Shown piece after piece: positions 1 to 12,228 of a DNA stretch of 64,000 bases. This DNA comes from Buxus sempervirens. Lineage: Eukaryota > Streptophyta > Magnoliopsida > Buxales > Buxaceae. The DNA lies in assembly GCA_947561395.2 (NCBI GenBank), contig OX387190.1, positions 16,610,858 through 16,674,857 on the forward strand, written 5' to 3'. Position 1 is the first letter of the stretch. Every line of letters begins with the position of its first letter. The notes beneath the pieces were generated by a model. It was not told the origin of the DNA and ran no database searches. It worked only from the letters and a program-made list of their open reading frames with translations. A program made the position numbers and the translations under genes.

Positions 1-241
1 AGTGAACAAAGGGGTGGAGCAACCTCAAGGTGGTATGGGGGGTTGCAAGAGAGGTGAAGGGAAGAGAGGATTTTGGGAGGGGACGAATGGGAGAGAGGTG
101 GGAGTGATGGGAGCCAAAGCAAAACTGAGCTCAACCCCGCTCATACGTATGGGGCTTGGGGTTTTTATTATGGGTGGATGATGAATGGGTGTATGGGAGA
201 CGGATGAGACATGGAGGATGCCCATGGGGGGGGGGGGGGGG

Positions 242-272
<31 letters not shown>

Positions 273-690
273 ATGCATGGGATTGCTTAGGGATGAAGAA
301 AAGGTCTTGGAGGTGGGTCCCACATGAGTCATGAGAGAGAGGAGATTCATGATGGTGGTGCATGATGCATGCTCATGGGGGGAGAGAGAGACACACACAC
401 ATGCATGCATGGGATTGCTTAGGGATGAAGAAAAGTGCTTGGAGGTGGGTCCCACATGAGTCATGAGAGAGAGAGAGATATTCATGATGGTGGTGCATGA
501 TGCATGCTCATGGGGGGGAGAGAGAGAGAGTTGCATGATGAGGTGATGTACATGGGGGACATGCATTTATGAAGGAGAGAGAGAGGGAAAGAAGATGTGG
601 TGGGGAATTAAGCATGTGGAGGATGAGTTATGGAGGAGAGAGATGGAGAGAAAGATGTGGTGGGAAATTAAGCATGTGGGGGTGATTTTC
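1..690. repeat. G/GA-rich low-complexity and short tandem duplications
   Basis: No gene is seen. A run of G is followed by a GA microsatellite at about 227-269. A block of about 130 bases starting at 272 is repeated from about 404 to 530 (shared words include gggattgcttagggatgaag and gatggtggtgcatgatgcat). A second, 60-base duplication lies at 567-620 and 627-680 (shared word gaattaagcatgtgg / aaattaagcatgtgg). Reading frames in this stretch are repeat translations and are not called. Confidence 0.85.
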
Positions 691-1238
691 TTGGTAATTG
701 CAGATTAGTCCCTGAGCTATTTTCACATCAACTCGATATTCACAGATTCGTCCCCAGGTAATTACAGACATGCCATCAGATATTTTTGACTGTTCTGATA
801 TTTTACGGTTTTGCCCCCAGACACCTTTTTCTGCTATTTTCTCTGCCGTTTTTGCCACGTGGGCAGTTTTTAGGGTTTCTTGTTTTGCTCATAACTTATT
901 ATCCGGGACTCCGATTCGAGCAAACTCAGTTGCATTGGAATCGTGTCAGGATGACCTGTCCACTAGGACAAGTTTGGGTAGCTGTTCTGGGGTTTACTAG
1001 AAAGTCAATTTCTGCTCCCCCTCAAGTTTGACTGGCTCATAGAGCCTTTATTCGGACTCTGATTCCAGCAAACTCAGTTGCGTTGGAACCGTGTCGAGAT
1101 TCTCTATCCATTGCGATAAAGCAAGGTAGCCAATTATCAATAGATCAAAAATTCAACTTTTCACCCCTTAGGGTTTGACTTTCTGTCTAGGGTTTGCATT
1201 TCCGGCTCTTCCGGAAGCGCAAAAATGAGGTGCTTACA
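690..1238 (-). mobile_element. Partial LTR (TGTAAGCACC family), minus orientation
   Basis: Read on the minus strand, the LTR starts TGTAAGCACCTCATTTTTGC at 1238 and shares many words with the solo LTR at 11411-14178: the reference to 'agccg...gcaaaccctag', the paired phrases around caaactcagttgc, and a cacgtgg box. The copy is cut after about 550 bases, where simple repeats begin. It is plausibly the remnant 3' LTR of decayed element B to its right, because it has the same orientation. A convincing polypurine tract next to it was not found, so that link is an inference. Confidence 0.6.
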
Positions 1239-2524
1239 CTTAGGGTGGTTTCAAGATTTTGCTTTTGAAGGCTTTCCTTTTTTTTTTCCTCCCTAGGGTT
1301 AGTGCCTGCCCTAGTTCAAGGGTATAAACTGACTTTCATGCATCATGCCCTTTAGATCTAAGTGGTCTTTAAAAATAGGACGAAACATTGGTTGAGTTTT
1401 AAGTCTAAGAAATGATGGGATATAAGTCTCAAGTTTTTGTGTTTCTTATGTTAACGGTTTGTATCTTGCTGAAGCTAATTCTTCTTTTGAATTCCTTTAT
1501 CACTTATCTACATAGATCCAAATTCCACTTTCTTTGCAATAAAAAGGACTTTCTTATAGGACGAAATGAAGTTTGAGGTCTTGGTTTTAGAAAGAAAGGG
1601 AAGATGGCTCAAAGTTTTACAAATGGGTTGAGTCATGTTTTGCCCTTTTTCTTGACTGCTTGGGCCTTGTCAATGCCTTTTCCATTTTCTTTCATTTTCT
1701 TTTTGGGTCTTTTGTGACCTTCGACTTTTCCTTGGCTTTTCTCTCCTTTGGTTTGGGTGTTTGCATTGATTGGTATACCCTAGTGTGCTTTTTGTTTTAC
1801 TTTTTTTGCTTCATTTTTGCACATCCATGTCATTTCTTATTTTCTTCTTTCATACCAAGCACTGTATTTAGGGCTCATGACTCAATGGGTTAGAAGAAAG
1901 AAATTAGGCTTAACTGATTTGACTAGGGATTCTGTTTTGAAGACTTGACAGATTAAAGCAAGGATGGCTTTTCATCATTTTGCAGAAGTTGTGACAACTT
2001 GGTTTAGATATTCGATGCAAATTTAGTTCAAGAATTGTTTTCATCCTTTTATTCTTATTCTTTTGGCTCTGCCCCAGTGTGGGGTGGCTAGACACAACAC
2101 GGTATTTGAATAACACGAACAAGCCCAAAGTGTTTGACTAACGATTCTTGATTCAGGATGCATGAAGGATAGCCTCTCATCCTTTCTCAAAGACATGATG
2201 CTAAAGCCAACCTTGACCCTTAGCTGGTTTAGGCACTTTTTCTTTCTTTCTTTTTTTTTCTTTCTTTCCTCTTAGGGATCCTTCTGCCCCAGTGTAAAAG
2301 ATAGGTTTAAAAGGAAAATCAGGGTCTGGATCAAAAGAGGATTGCCACTGGCTCAGTCAAGATTCTCATGGGAGCAATATCTTCCACTCACTGAAGACAC
2401 CTTTGAGCAACTTTGTATCTTTCCATGATCATGGTTGTGCCAAAAGGGTGGTGGTCTCAGAGTGATGTCATCATCGACCGAGCACTTGCCAATTTTTTCT
2501 TTTATTATTATTTTGCATGAAAGT
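1239..2524 (-). mobile_element. Non-coding remnant, likely 3' region of Tat-like element B
   Basis: No credible gene is visible. The stretch has pyrimidine-rich runs and short phrases (gccccagtgt, gactagggatt, ataggacgaaac) that also occur in the post-integrase region of the other Tat element at about 33190-33520. This suggests a homologous 3' untranslated region read on the minus strand. The resemblance is patchy and rests on short words. Small reading frames here are not supported. Confidence 0.4.
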
Positions 2525-3296
2525 AAAAGTGTAACGCCCGGATCCGAGTCATGGAAAACCCGTAACTCGTATCCAGAGGTTAATAAAATTAACAGGATCA
2601 AACTACCAGAGTAAAGAAAACATGAAACTAAATATTTCGATACAATAGAGTGCGCTAAACAAATCCCAACATAATCACTCACATGGCCCGAACTAACCCG
2701 CACGTACCCGCGCTCCAACGCATCTGAAAAACAAACCATAACGAGGGGATGAGATACGAATATCTCAGCGAGTGACACATGCATGCTCAAATTTTCATTT
2801 TACCATTTAAATTATGAATCGGATAACCACGCGACAAGTAAAACGGGCCTCGATGAAACCGATACAAGAAAACCCTAATACTACCACAATCCATCAAGAT
2901 GTGTATATAGATGTATATATCAAGTCGGATATCACAGAGGTCCTACCGGGTCAATGTTTTGCGATTGAGTGATTGGTTAATCCACATGCCAGAGCTGCCA
3001 CCCAACCTCAAGTACACAGTTCCGGCCCTCTCAGGGTTTCGGATACTCTGAAATGACGAACCACCCAGGGTTCGTCATCCAGTGTCGGCCTACTCCGGGT
3101 ATCGACACTGACAACCAGTACTACCCACGGTATCGGGCTGCTCTACATGGGTAGTGGCAACGCTTCCTGGCCATGCCATTTCCCCAATAGACATAGGCAT
3201 CACATCTTGGACTTAAATTCTGGATTCAGGATAAATCAAGTTTAAAACCGATAAATCACCGATAAAACACCGCAGTCGACATGCACATCACAAGTT

Positions 3297-3708
3297 GTTC
3301 CAACCAGAACAGAAACTCACCCCATTGTTCCAACCAGAACATCAACTCACACCAGTGTTCCAACCAGAATAGAAACTCACACAAGTGTTCCAACCAGAAC
3401 ATAAACTCACACCATTGTTCCAACCAGAACATAAACTCACACCATTGTTCCAACCAGAACATAAACTCACACCATTGTTCCAACCAGAACATAAACTCAC
3501 ACAAGTGTTCCAACCAGAACATAAACTCATACCATTGTTCCAACCAGAACATCAACTCACACCAGTGTTCCAACCAGAACAGAAACTCACTCAAGTGTTC
3601 CAACCAGAACATAAACTCATACCATTGTTCCAACCAGAACAGAAACTCACTCAAGTGTTCCAACCAGAACAGAAACTCACAAGTGTTCCAACCAGAACAG
3701 AAACTAAC
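3297..3708. repeat. 30-bp minisatellite inside the LTR, about 14 units
   Basis: The unit gttccaaccagaacataaac plus about 10 more bases repeats nearly perfectly every 30 bases, with small changes (accatt, accagt, acaagt, tcaagt) between units. Because 30 is a multiple of three, long open frames occur on both strands. They are repeat translations, not genes. The related LTR at 34764-37279 lacks this array, so it expanded after the two copies separated. Confidence 0.95.
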
Positions 3709-4039
3709 ACAAGAAATCAAATAAATAATAATTACAACCTCATTCAAAACTTGCCATCAAACAGAGTTCAATAAACCAAATCAGGTACCAAGCAATGCAT
3801 GTTTCAAGAGGACTAGAATAAAGCCCTAATATGTGAACATCCCGAGCATCCTCGAAATATTTCTCCACACCTACCTCATAAGCTTGTACTAAAACTAGTA
3901 CCTATCTACATTGTTCTTACCAGCAATATTTATTACCTCTAATGTCGAATTCTATTTGTTGGTTGAATGGTTGAATAACCCCTATTATCCAGAACACCCT
4001 TGGCTCTTCCGAAATTTTAGGATTCTGCATGAAAAACCA

Positions 4040-4300
4040 CTGGGCGCTCACTTCCCGAGGTGGGCGCCAGGTGGGCGGTAGGTCCCCTTGATTAACATTA
4101 GCTTGCGCTCACCCGTGGATGAGTGGGCGCTAGCTAAGCGCCAGACGGGCGGGAGAAAAGCGCGAGATAAGCGCGAGAGTTGGAGGTAGGCGCCAGCTAG
4201 GCGCGAGGTGGGCGCTAGCTAGGCGCTGGGTCTATTTTTCTTGGCACTCACCTCCTAGGTGGGCGCTAGGTAAGCGCCAGCTAGGCGGTAACCCACTTCG
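4040..4300. repeat. CpG-rich GCGC block in the LTR
   Basis: Short words such as gggcgc, gcgctcac, gcgccag and gcgcgag recur in both orientations in an otherwise AT-rich LTR. Equivalent blocks sit in the other Tekay-type LTRs, for example 35690-35930 and 7290-7450. The role is unknown. Confidence 0.7.
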
Positions 4301-5224
4301 ATTTCCAGGTCTCTGTTAATGCCGGAAATCCAACTCTGGCTGGAATTTCTCGGTCTGTAACCACTTATATAGCCTCCTAATACTCCCAGGATACATCCAA
4401 ACCTAATTTGGATTTAATCTACATGATTTTCCAGTTATCCCCAATTTCACTGTACAAAACCCTCCGTAACCGTATTTGCCCAGAACACCGAGAAAACCTC
4501 AATCAATGAAATCAACACAATGCAATCAATCAACCAATACATGAATAATCCGAAATCTCGGTTGTAAAACAATGCCACTCACCTCGGGTTGAAGACCTTC
4601 TTCAAGCTTCCGGCCATCCTGGGTGGATTCCATTTCGAGAGATAACCCGCTGGACTGCTGCCCTAACTTTCTCTAGAGCGGCCACCTTTCTCCAAAATCC
4701 CCGAAAATTTATAGGAGCTTCGTATTTATAGACACGGCCAGGGTTTGACCTAACCCGCTCTTATCCCTCGAATCCCTTTTCTACCCCTCATTAATGTAGT
4801 TTTCCCGGATTTTAACTATTGACCCGTTTCTTATTTATTTACGGGTCCGAATATTTCAAATCTTCTTTTGTTAACCCTGATGACCACAAGTCCCTAGAAA
4901 TAATAAAATTTGATTTAACCTGCACCTACATCTATATGCGCATTTATATATATATACTATTTTTTTCATCTACTGTTATTATGTGTTTATTTTCTTTACT
5001 GTTACTGTTAGTTTAGTTTATTCTAGTATTATTATTTCATTTTGTTTTTACTCAAATCTGGGGTTTTACAAAAAGTATGCAAAAACACTTACAAAATGAC
5101 CGATCCTGCCTGGGATTGTCGATGCAAAAAAAGAAAGTAAAATTTAACTTAGCCTGTAAATGGTGGACTCGGAGAAGAACCGCGTCTGGGAGTTGGTTGC
5201 GCCTTGCAACCTTGCTTGATTTCT

Positions 5225-8200
5225 TCAACTTGTCTTGCTTGAAGATGCCCCATTGTGATATGAAAGAGGGTTTTGAGTTACAGCAGTGGCTGGTGTGTTG
5301 GTTGGAGTAGGAGGGTCCACGGTGAGGCGTTTCTGATCAATCAAGTCTTGTATATCATGCCTCAGATCCCAACATCGGTTGGTGTCATGTCTCGATGCCC
5401 CTGAGTGGTACTCACATCTCTCAATAGGATTGTAAATCTTGCCGATGAATGTTCTAGGATTTGGAGGCTTGATTCGCAAATACCCTCTTTCAGTAATGTG
5501 GGTAGTAACTCAGCTGGTGTGTATGGAAGTGGAGTGAATACTCTTCTCAACCTTGCCTCCATTTCTTCTCTTGTCCATCTTGGTGGACCTTGGTATGGTA
5601 CAGCCATTTGTCCTTGATTCTGTGGAGCTGTTGTTAGGGGGCCTCTGGGAGATGTGATAAGGTCAATTAGGCTGCACATAGTTCACTACCTGACCCTCAT
5701 CTCTCCTTGGTTGCTCTTGCCCTTGGCTTCTATTACCCTGATTTGCCATTGGCCTCCTCTGAGTGGAATTCTGCCCATTGCTATCTATCTTTCCTAATCT
5801 TACTGCATCTTCAATTCTGTCAGCTGTCAGAATCAAGTCATTGAAACTTGTAGAACTCTGCACTACTAACAAAGTGAAGAAAGGTTGACCAAGTGATGCG
5901 ATAAGCAAAGACGTCATCTCTTGTTTTAGCAGTGGTGCCTAGACCAGTGTTGCCAGCTCTTTCCATTTCTTAGCATATTCTCGAATTGACTCATGACACT
6001 TCTTTGCTAACCTTTGCAACTCTGCCCTTGTTTGAACCATTTTGCTTTTCAGACGATATTGCTGAATGAATACCGCAGCGAGGTCATTCCAAGTCTTTAT
6101 CTTGGCTTTGTCTAAACTCAAAAACCAAGAATAAGCAGCTCTGGTTAAAGACTGCTCAAAGAACTGTACTATGATTTTCTCGTCTTTCGCGTATTGGCAC
6201 ATGTCGCCAGAATATGACCTTAAGTGGTTTAATGGACAGCCGATGCAATTAAATTGGTATAATTCAGGACATCTGAACTTGGCACGGAGTTGTATGTCTG
6301 AGAAAAAACAGATGTTTTCCAGAGTAGCCTCGCTCTAAACTGTGTTTGGCTGTAGCTGTTTTAGAAGATCCTCCTTCATAGCTGCCAGACGGGCCTCGAA
6401 TTGAGCTTCATGCGTTCTATACCAGTCTTCTTCATCTTGCCCCAATTGGACAGGCGCGAACTGTTCTTGCTGCTGTATCAGGTGGACAAGAGCTACCACA
6501 GGAGGTGGGAATAGAACAGCTTGTGGTGGCGGTGCTATAGGTGGAGATTGTGCTGGATGTGGCGGAAGCGGTATTGCTGGCACTTCTGCCCGTGGTGGGA
6601 GTGGTGGTTGGTGTTGTTGAGTGACCGGAACTGTCGGTTGAACTTGCTTCAGATCCTTGATCTCTGCCATGAGGGACTAAATAACTGTAAAACCCTGAAT
6701 TTTCCTTAAATGATAATATAAATTAATAAATAATATTCTTGAGAGTTATAATTGATGGAAATATTTTATTAATGTAGGGGATGATATAATTAGTGGAGAT
6801 CCAGAGTTGGACGCAGATCTGACCGTCCGATCATGAGATATCGAGTTATGTGTTCTGATTGGGCAGTGTGTATAGGAAAGTTGTATGTGAGATACATGGG
6901 ATCAAGAGGTATATATATTACTTTAATAACCTAAATCGTATACCTTGTATTCTTGTTCGTATGCTTCAGCTGCAAGCGACAAACCAAGCTTGAACAACTG
7001 AGTGACTGAGGAAGAAGAATAAGGAGGAAGAAAGGACTGGGTTTTGGGTTCTTCATCGTCCAGGGTATTGCTGGGTGATAGAGAATCATTGTTTAGAGAA
7101 GAGAAGAAGAGGAACACACGTTCAAGAGGTAGGTGACACCGTTTACATTCGTTTTTGGTATTTACGTTCGTTTAATCGCAAAAGCATGTTTTTATATGAG
7201 CTATTGATGTATTTAGTTTAATATCAATGTTATAAGTATGTTAGAATGATATTGGACGAGAAAAATCACGTTTTCAAAGTGTTTCTATTTGTTTTTGGGA
7301 GACTGCCGACCTCAACTATACTTGGCGATCCTCGGCGCTAGTTATAAATCTTAGACCGCCGAAGACCGCTAGAAAACTTATCGTCAGCGTCCTGTTTTGA
7401 ACTACCACCTACCATAGACTACCGAGGCGATCCTGAGCGATCCTAGGTGCTCTGTGCAGATTTTCCCGATTTTCGTAATTTCAAACTCTGATTCAATTCT
7501 AAACTATTTTTAGACAATTTTAATGATTAATTAAGATGTTTTAAGACCAAAAAAAATTATTTAATTCCCTGTTTTACAGAAAAATAAATTAGGAAGATAT
7601 TTAGGACATTAGTTGCCAAACTTTAAAAGAAATGGAGAAACCTAGTTTTGGAAAACCTAACTATTATTTAATTACTAGAACATCTTTTAAATTACACTAT
7701 AAGCCAGAAAACTTAATAAAGAGAATTCACAACTCAAATGACATGAATATTGAAGTAATTGACAGATTTAACCTTTATATGCCGCTAGGCACCAACCCTT
7801 ATAGAAATATTATATTTTAGGGACTTTTGGAGTCTAGTGGGCATAGCTGGTTATGGATCCATAGTTGTTGCTAGATAGCTGAGGGATATGTCATTTGGGT
7901 TGAGTTTCTCCCTTGTGCGATGCGCTTCCTTTGCAAGTTAGTTTGTTTGGGAAGGTCCTATGTCTGGAGGGACACCTCGGTGAGCCACTGGTGATTCCCT
8001 GTACATGTGGATAAGCGACTATCTCCATGTATTGATTCTGGTGCTGCATGCTGGTGGTACATGCCAATTCTGATGGGTACGTGTGCAATAAGTCAGTGAC
8101 TACGGCTCTTGTCTAAGCTGCGCTGCATGGGACTTGAGTATCATTAGTAGCATTGCTCCTAAGCCGCATGGTGGTATAGCGATTGGTTGAGAATCATCTC

Positions 8201-8985
8201 AAAGGTTTATCTATCTTTGTGAATCCTACAATGACACTGAAATCACAAACACTTATTATTATTGTATACATGCTGGAGGCATGTGATTGAGATATTGATC
8301 GGATGTGACTGTTTAGTGCATCCTACCAAAGTATGAATTATGTAATTGATTTGGATATTGGATTCTTATAATAGAACTTGCTGAAATTCATCTCTAGAAC
8401 TGTTTATCATACTGTTTTGTATTCATGAATGATTATACGAGCCTGATTAGTCGATATTGCTTAATCGTGCATGAACTGTTATTTTACTTATATTAACTGT
8501 TTAATCATGCATGTGTTACCTACTAGGATATTCGTATCTCACCCTACTTTTATTCATTTGGATTTGATGTACTAGAGAGAGGAGAGAGATAGTAACCATT
8601 TTATTTTACCAAACTTTGATATTAATGATTGATGATTAACTTTAATGTTTATTTGAGGATTTTAGAGTACACTTCCGCACATACTTGTTTCTGCACTCTG
8701 ATAATATAATAAAGTAAATGGATTATTTAATTCTTTAGTCTGGTATATTCTTGATGTATATTTGATATGGGCCAGTAACACCTCGGATTTGGTTGTTGAA
8801 CTGAATTCGGGTTGTTACAGTAGCGAACCGGGTTCGGGTCGGGTGCCGGATTGCACTGACCCGGGTTCGGGGCATTACAATAACCATAATCATGCTTTCG
8901 ACCTTTTGGGTTAGGTCGTTAATCACTTGGGTTTGATTAGATTCTGCTTGGTACTGCACTAGCAGAGTTTGTTTCCTTGTGCATC
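5225..8985 (-). pseudogene. Tat-like gag of element B (split by solo LTR 6686-8879)
   Basis: Gag would form the retrotransposon's cytoplasmic capsid. On the minus strand the N-terminal part lies right of 8885 (frame with QAESNQTQVINDLTQKVES near 8940-8890). It continues left of 6685 with a proline/glutamine-rich linker (6670-6400). The retrotransposon gag core follows at 6202-5939, with FFEQSLTRAAYSWF and a WKELA region, and then the segment with SLGQPF and ADRIEDAVRLGK at 5917-5800. The C-terminal motif CEYHSGASRHDTNRCW near 5400 is typical of Tat gag. Several frame changes, and a TAG at the LTR insertion site, show it is dead. No protease or RT follows; the frame runs into non-coding DNA near 5225. 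Confidence 0.8.
6686..8879 (+). mobile_element. Solo LTR, TSD ATAAC (6681-6685 / 8880-8884)
   Basis: It starts TGTAAAACCCTGAATTTTCC and ends CGGGGCATTACA, flanked by ATAAC on both sides, and interrupts gag of element B. It belongs to the same family as 23482-25850 and (reversed) 28826-31166, sharing the phrase around gcatagctggttatggatcc and a splice-donor-like agaggtaggtgacacc at about 7124. Unlike those copies it has lost the small exon near its 3' side: ttattcattt runs directly into ggatttgatgta near 8560. Its hairpin at about 8526 has also lost a stem base. Confidence 0.92.
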
Positions 8986-9536
8986 CATATCCAGTCTTTT
9001 GCGAGATTGAAGATTGTATGGGCTTGTGGGAGCAATTTTGGATACTTGTTGATCATTTTGCAGAAGTTAGTGCATTTCTTTGACAATTAATCATTTTTTT
9101 ATGCTTTTTGCTTTTAGAACCTATTTGTAGATTCTTATGAAAATTCCTCTTTGCCATGGTCAATCGAGATCAGATTTAGATGTATGGAGGCAAGTTAGGA
9201 AGAATCTCTGAGAATATATCATTGATCTGTTTTTAGTTACACGAAGGCAACTGGGAGAGAGAACCCAAAGGAATGATCTTTTTTAGCTGCACAAAGACAA
9301 CTGGGAGAGAGAACCCGAAAGAATGATGTTTTTTGGTCGCACGAGGGCAACTAGAAAAGAGAACCCTATGTCTACTGGTCTGTTTTAGTAGTCTGTGGAT
9401 GACTAGGAAAGAGAATCCAAGGTAGTGATCTATTTTAGTTGCACAAAGGCAACTGGGAGAGAAAACCCAATGTCTAGTGGTCTGTTCTAGTCAGTTGTGG
9501 ACTACTGGGAAAGAGAACCCAAGGTAGTGATCTATT
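8985..9536 (-). repeat. Leader remnant of element B with ~62-bp tandem repeats (9230-9536)
   Basis: This lies upstream (minus sense) of the gag remnant. From about 9230 a unit of roughly 60 bases recurs, with the words ggcaactgggagagagaaccc, aggtagtgatctatttt and tgatctgttttag. Tandem repeats in the gag leader also occur in element A (47844-48890). The repeat phrase gatctatt is cut at 9536, where Tekay pol coding begins, so this is a rearrangement or insertion junction. Confidence 0.6.
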
Positions 9537-10934
9537 GAGGAAGTACCAGTAGTCTGGGAGTTTACGGATGTATTTTTAGACGATTTACCTGGACTACCAC
9601 CCCAGAGGGAGTTGAAATTCAAGATCCAGCTTATGCCTAGTACACATCCGGTTTCTAAGCAACCGTACAAGATATCTAGACCAGAGTACGATGAATTGAA
9701 AGTGCAGATTGATGATTTGTTAGCCAAGGGTTTTATTAGGCATAGGGCATCGCCTTGGGGTGCACCGGTGTTATTTGTAAAGAAGAAGGATGGCAGTATG
9801 AGATTATGTATAGACTATAGACAGTTGAATCAAGTCACTATCAAGAACAAGTACCCGTTGCCAAGGATAAATGATCTTTTTGATCAGTTGAAGGGAGCCT
9901 CCTGGTTTTCTAAGATAGACCTGAGATCAGATTATCACCAGTTGAGAGTAGCTCCAGAGGATGTAGAGAAAACAGCGTTCCGTACGAGATACGGCCATTT
10001 TGAGTTCTTGGTGATGCCGTTTGGGTTGACGAATGCCCCAGCAATCTTTATGGATTTGATGAACCGAATCTTCCATGAGCACTTGGACCACTTTGTGGTA
10101 GTCTTCATAGATGATATTTTGGTCTATTCAAGGACAATGGAAGAGCATGAAGGTCATCTTAAGGTGGTTTTACACACTTTGTACAGCCATCAGTTGTATG
10201 CCAAGTTTAGCAAGTGCCAATTCTGGTTGAAACAGATTTCTTTTCTTGAGCACATTATATCTGGAGATGGCATATCAGTGGATCCATCCAAGGTGAAGGA
10301 AGTGTCAGATTGGCCTAGACCTACTAGTGTTTCAAAGATCCGCAGTTTCTTAGGAATGGCTGGATATTATCGTAGATTCATTGAGGGGTTTTCTAAGATT
10401 GCCGTCCCATTATCCAACTTGACCAAGAAGTTTGTGACTTTTTATTGGGATCAGAAGTGTGAATACAGCTTCCAAGAGCTGAAGACTAGATTGACATCAG
10501 CCCCAATTTTGGTGATACCGTCTGTGAATGAGGGATTTGCAGTGTATTGTGATGCATCTGGCATCGGATTGGGCTGTGTATTGATGCAGAGTGGTAGAGT
10601 AGTGGCTTATGCCTCTAGGCTTTTGAGGCCACATGAGCGTAATTACCCTACGCACGATCTTGAGCTTGTAGCCATTGTGTTTGCCTTCAAAATCTGGCGA
10701 AACTATCTATTTGGTGCACAATTCGTGATATACTCGGATCACAAGAGCTTGAGATACATCTTCTCCCAAAGAGATTTGAATATGAGACAGAGAAGATGGC
10801 TAGACCTTTTGAAGGACTATAGATTTGATATTCAATACCACCCGGGGAAAGCTAACGTGGTAGTGGATGCACTGAGTCGTAGTGGAGTTTCGGATGAATC
10901 AATTGCCGCCTTAGCATCATTTATGGCTAGCTAG
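9537..10934 (+). pseudogene. Tekay/Del-type pol: reverse transcriptase and RNase H
   Basis: This part of pol copies element RNA to DNA and degrades the RNA. The frame opens at 9537 in the protease-RT linker ([11 protein letters not shown]...LPGLPP), with no start codon because the 5' part is missing. RT follows with [23 protein letters not shown], the motif MPFGLTNAP and the catalytic FIDDILVYS. RNase H has [13 protein letters not shown], an [13 protein letters not shown] region, YSDHKSL and DALSR. The frame ends at an in-frame TAG at 10932-10934, although the same frame clearly continues. The order and spacing are those of plant chromovirus pol. Gag and protease are absent upstream. Confidence 0.95.
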
Positions 10935-11976
10935 TGCAGTCTTGTAGCTACAGTTAGAGATTGGCCTGGAGAGTTTCGACTCTTTAGTCAGGGGGTGAGT
11001 ATGGCTTGTATGCAGATAGAGCCGGATCTAGTATGCATCAGAGAGGGACAGTTATCAGATTCTGAATTGCAGAAAACGAGAGAATTAATGAGCAGAGGTT
11101 CAGAAAAGGCCAAAGACTTTAGTTTCAGTGGTGATATCTTGAGATTCAGAGGCAGAATCTATGTACCCAATGATAATGATATCAAGAGGGTAATCCTGGA
11201 GGAAGGGCATAGATCACGATATGTGGTACATCCCGGAAGCACCAAGATGTACAGAAATCTGAGAGAGATTTATTGGTGGTCTGGAATGAAAAAAGAGATA
11301 GCTGAATATGTATCGAAGTGTTTGGTGTGTCAGCAAGTGAAGGCTGAGCACAAGAGGCCACCTAGGCTATTGCAACCGCTTCCTATTCTTGAATGGAAGT
11401 GGGAGCATATTGTAAGCACCTCATTTTTGTGCTCCCGAAAGAGCCGAAAATGCAAACCCTAAATAGAAAGTCAAACCCTAAGGGGTTGAAATTTGACCTT
11501 TTGATCAAAGGATAATTGGCCGCCTTGCTCTATCTCAGTGGATAGGGAATCCCAACATGAGTCCAACGCAACTGAGTTTGCAGGAATCGGAGTCCGGATG
11601 AGGGTTCTGTGGGCCGGTCAAACTTGAGGGAGAGCCGAAAGTTGACTTTTCCTCGAAACCCGTGCCAAGTGTTTAGCCCTATGTCATTAAATAGAGGGCT
11701 CCGATACGAGTTCAATGCAATTGAGTTTGCTCAAATCGGAGTTCGGATGAAGGAGATATGATCTGTCGAAGTTTCCGGGCAGCAAAGCCAGAAACTGCAC
11801 ACGTGGCGCAAGAACTGCGCACGTGGCGACCAACGCAGCAAAATATGTCGGGGACTAAATCTTAAATATCAAAAATTCGTACGGGCGATCTGTAGATATC
11901 AAAAAGTGTCAAATCGGTCAAATCGGTCAAATCGGTCGAATCGGTCAAGTCAAAGGGCAAATCCGTAATTTCTCGA

Positions 11977-12228
11977 TTTGTATCCGGTCCAATATACCGG
12001 ATACACTAGCTACCCTTCATGACCGGACTTGAAGACCGGATACAAGAAGATTTTCGCGCGAGATCCACGCCGATCGCCCGACAAATTCGCGGCGGCATTT
12101 AATTTTCAAATAATTATGTTTTGTATCCGGACTTGAAAACCGGATACAAAGGAGCCTCAGTGTATCCGGACTTGAAGACCGGATATGAATAAGCCTCAGG
12201 GTATCCGGCCTGAGTTGCCGGATACATT
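11977..12228. promoter_or_regulatory. Palindrome array A (39-bp units) upstream of LTR TATA box
   Basis: Units of 10-base arm, 11-base spacer and reverse-complement arm start at 11977 and 12016, then at 12120, 12159 and 12198. Spacing within each group is exactly 39. The second arm starts 21 bases after the first in every unit (11998, 12037, 12141, 12180, 12219). The unit at 12120 has arms TTTGTATCCGG / CCGGATACAAA. The last arm ends about 10 bases before TATAAATA at 12237, a likely LTR promoter. Function is inferred from position only. Confidence 0.85.

Larger units (their letters stand above)
2530..5070 (-). mobile_element. Solo LTR, TSD AAAAG (2525-2529 / 5071-5075)
   Basis: The minus strand begins TGTAAAACCCC at 5070 and ends CCGGGCGTTACA at 2530, so it has TG...CA ends. 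Perfect 5-base target duplications AAAAG flank it, and there is no internal region. Its ends and body match the solo LTR at 34764-37279: a GGATCC-GGGCGTTACA end, a GCGCTCAC-rich block, and the TGAGATA-TTCG-TATCTCA hairpin at 2750-2767. It sits inside element B between its gag and 3' region. It is probably the product of recombination between the two LTRs of a Tekay/Del-type chromovirus; the lineage is inferred from related LTRs here. Confidence 0.9.

Noticed and set aside
690..1238. Solo LTR call for the partial LTR
   Set aside because: Only its 5' end is present and no target duplication or polypurine tract could be seen, so completeness cannot be claimed.
3256..3774. Long open frames on both strands and CRISPR-like regular spacing
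   Set aside because: It is a 30-bp minisatellite without variable spacers, inside a plant LTR; frames arise because the unit is a multiple of three.
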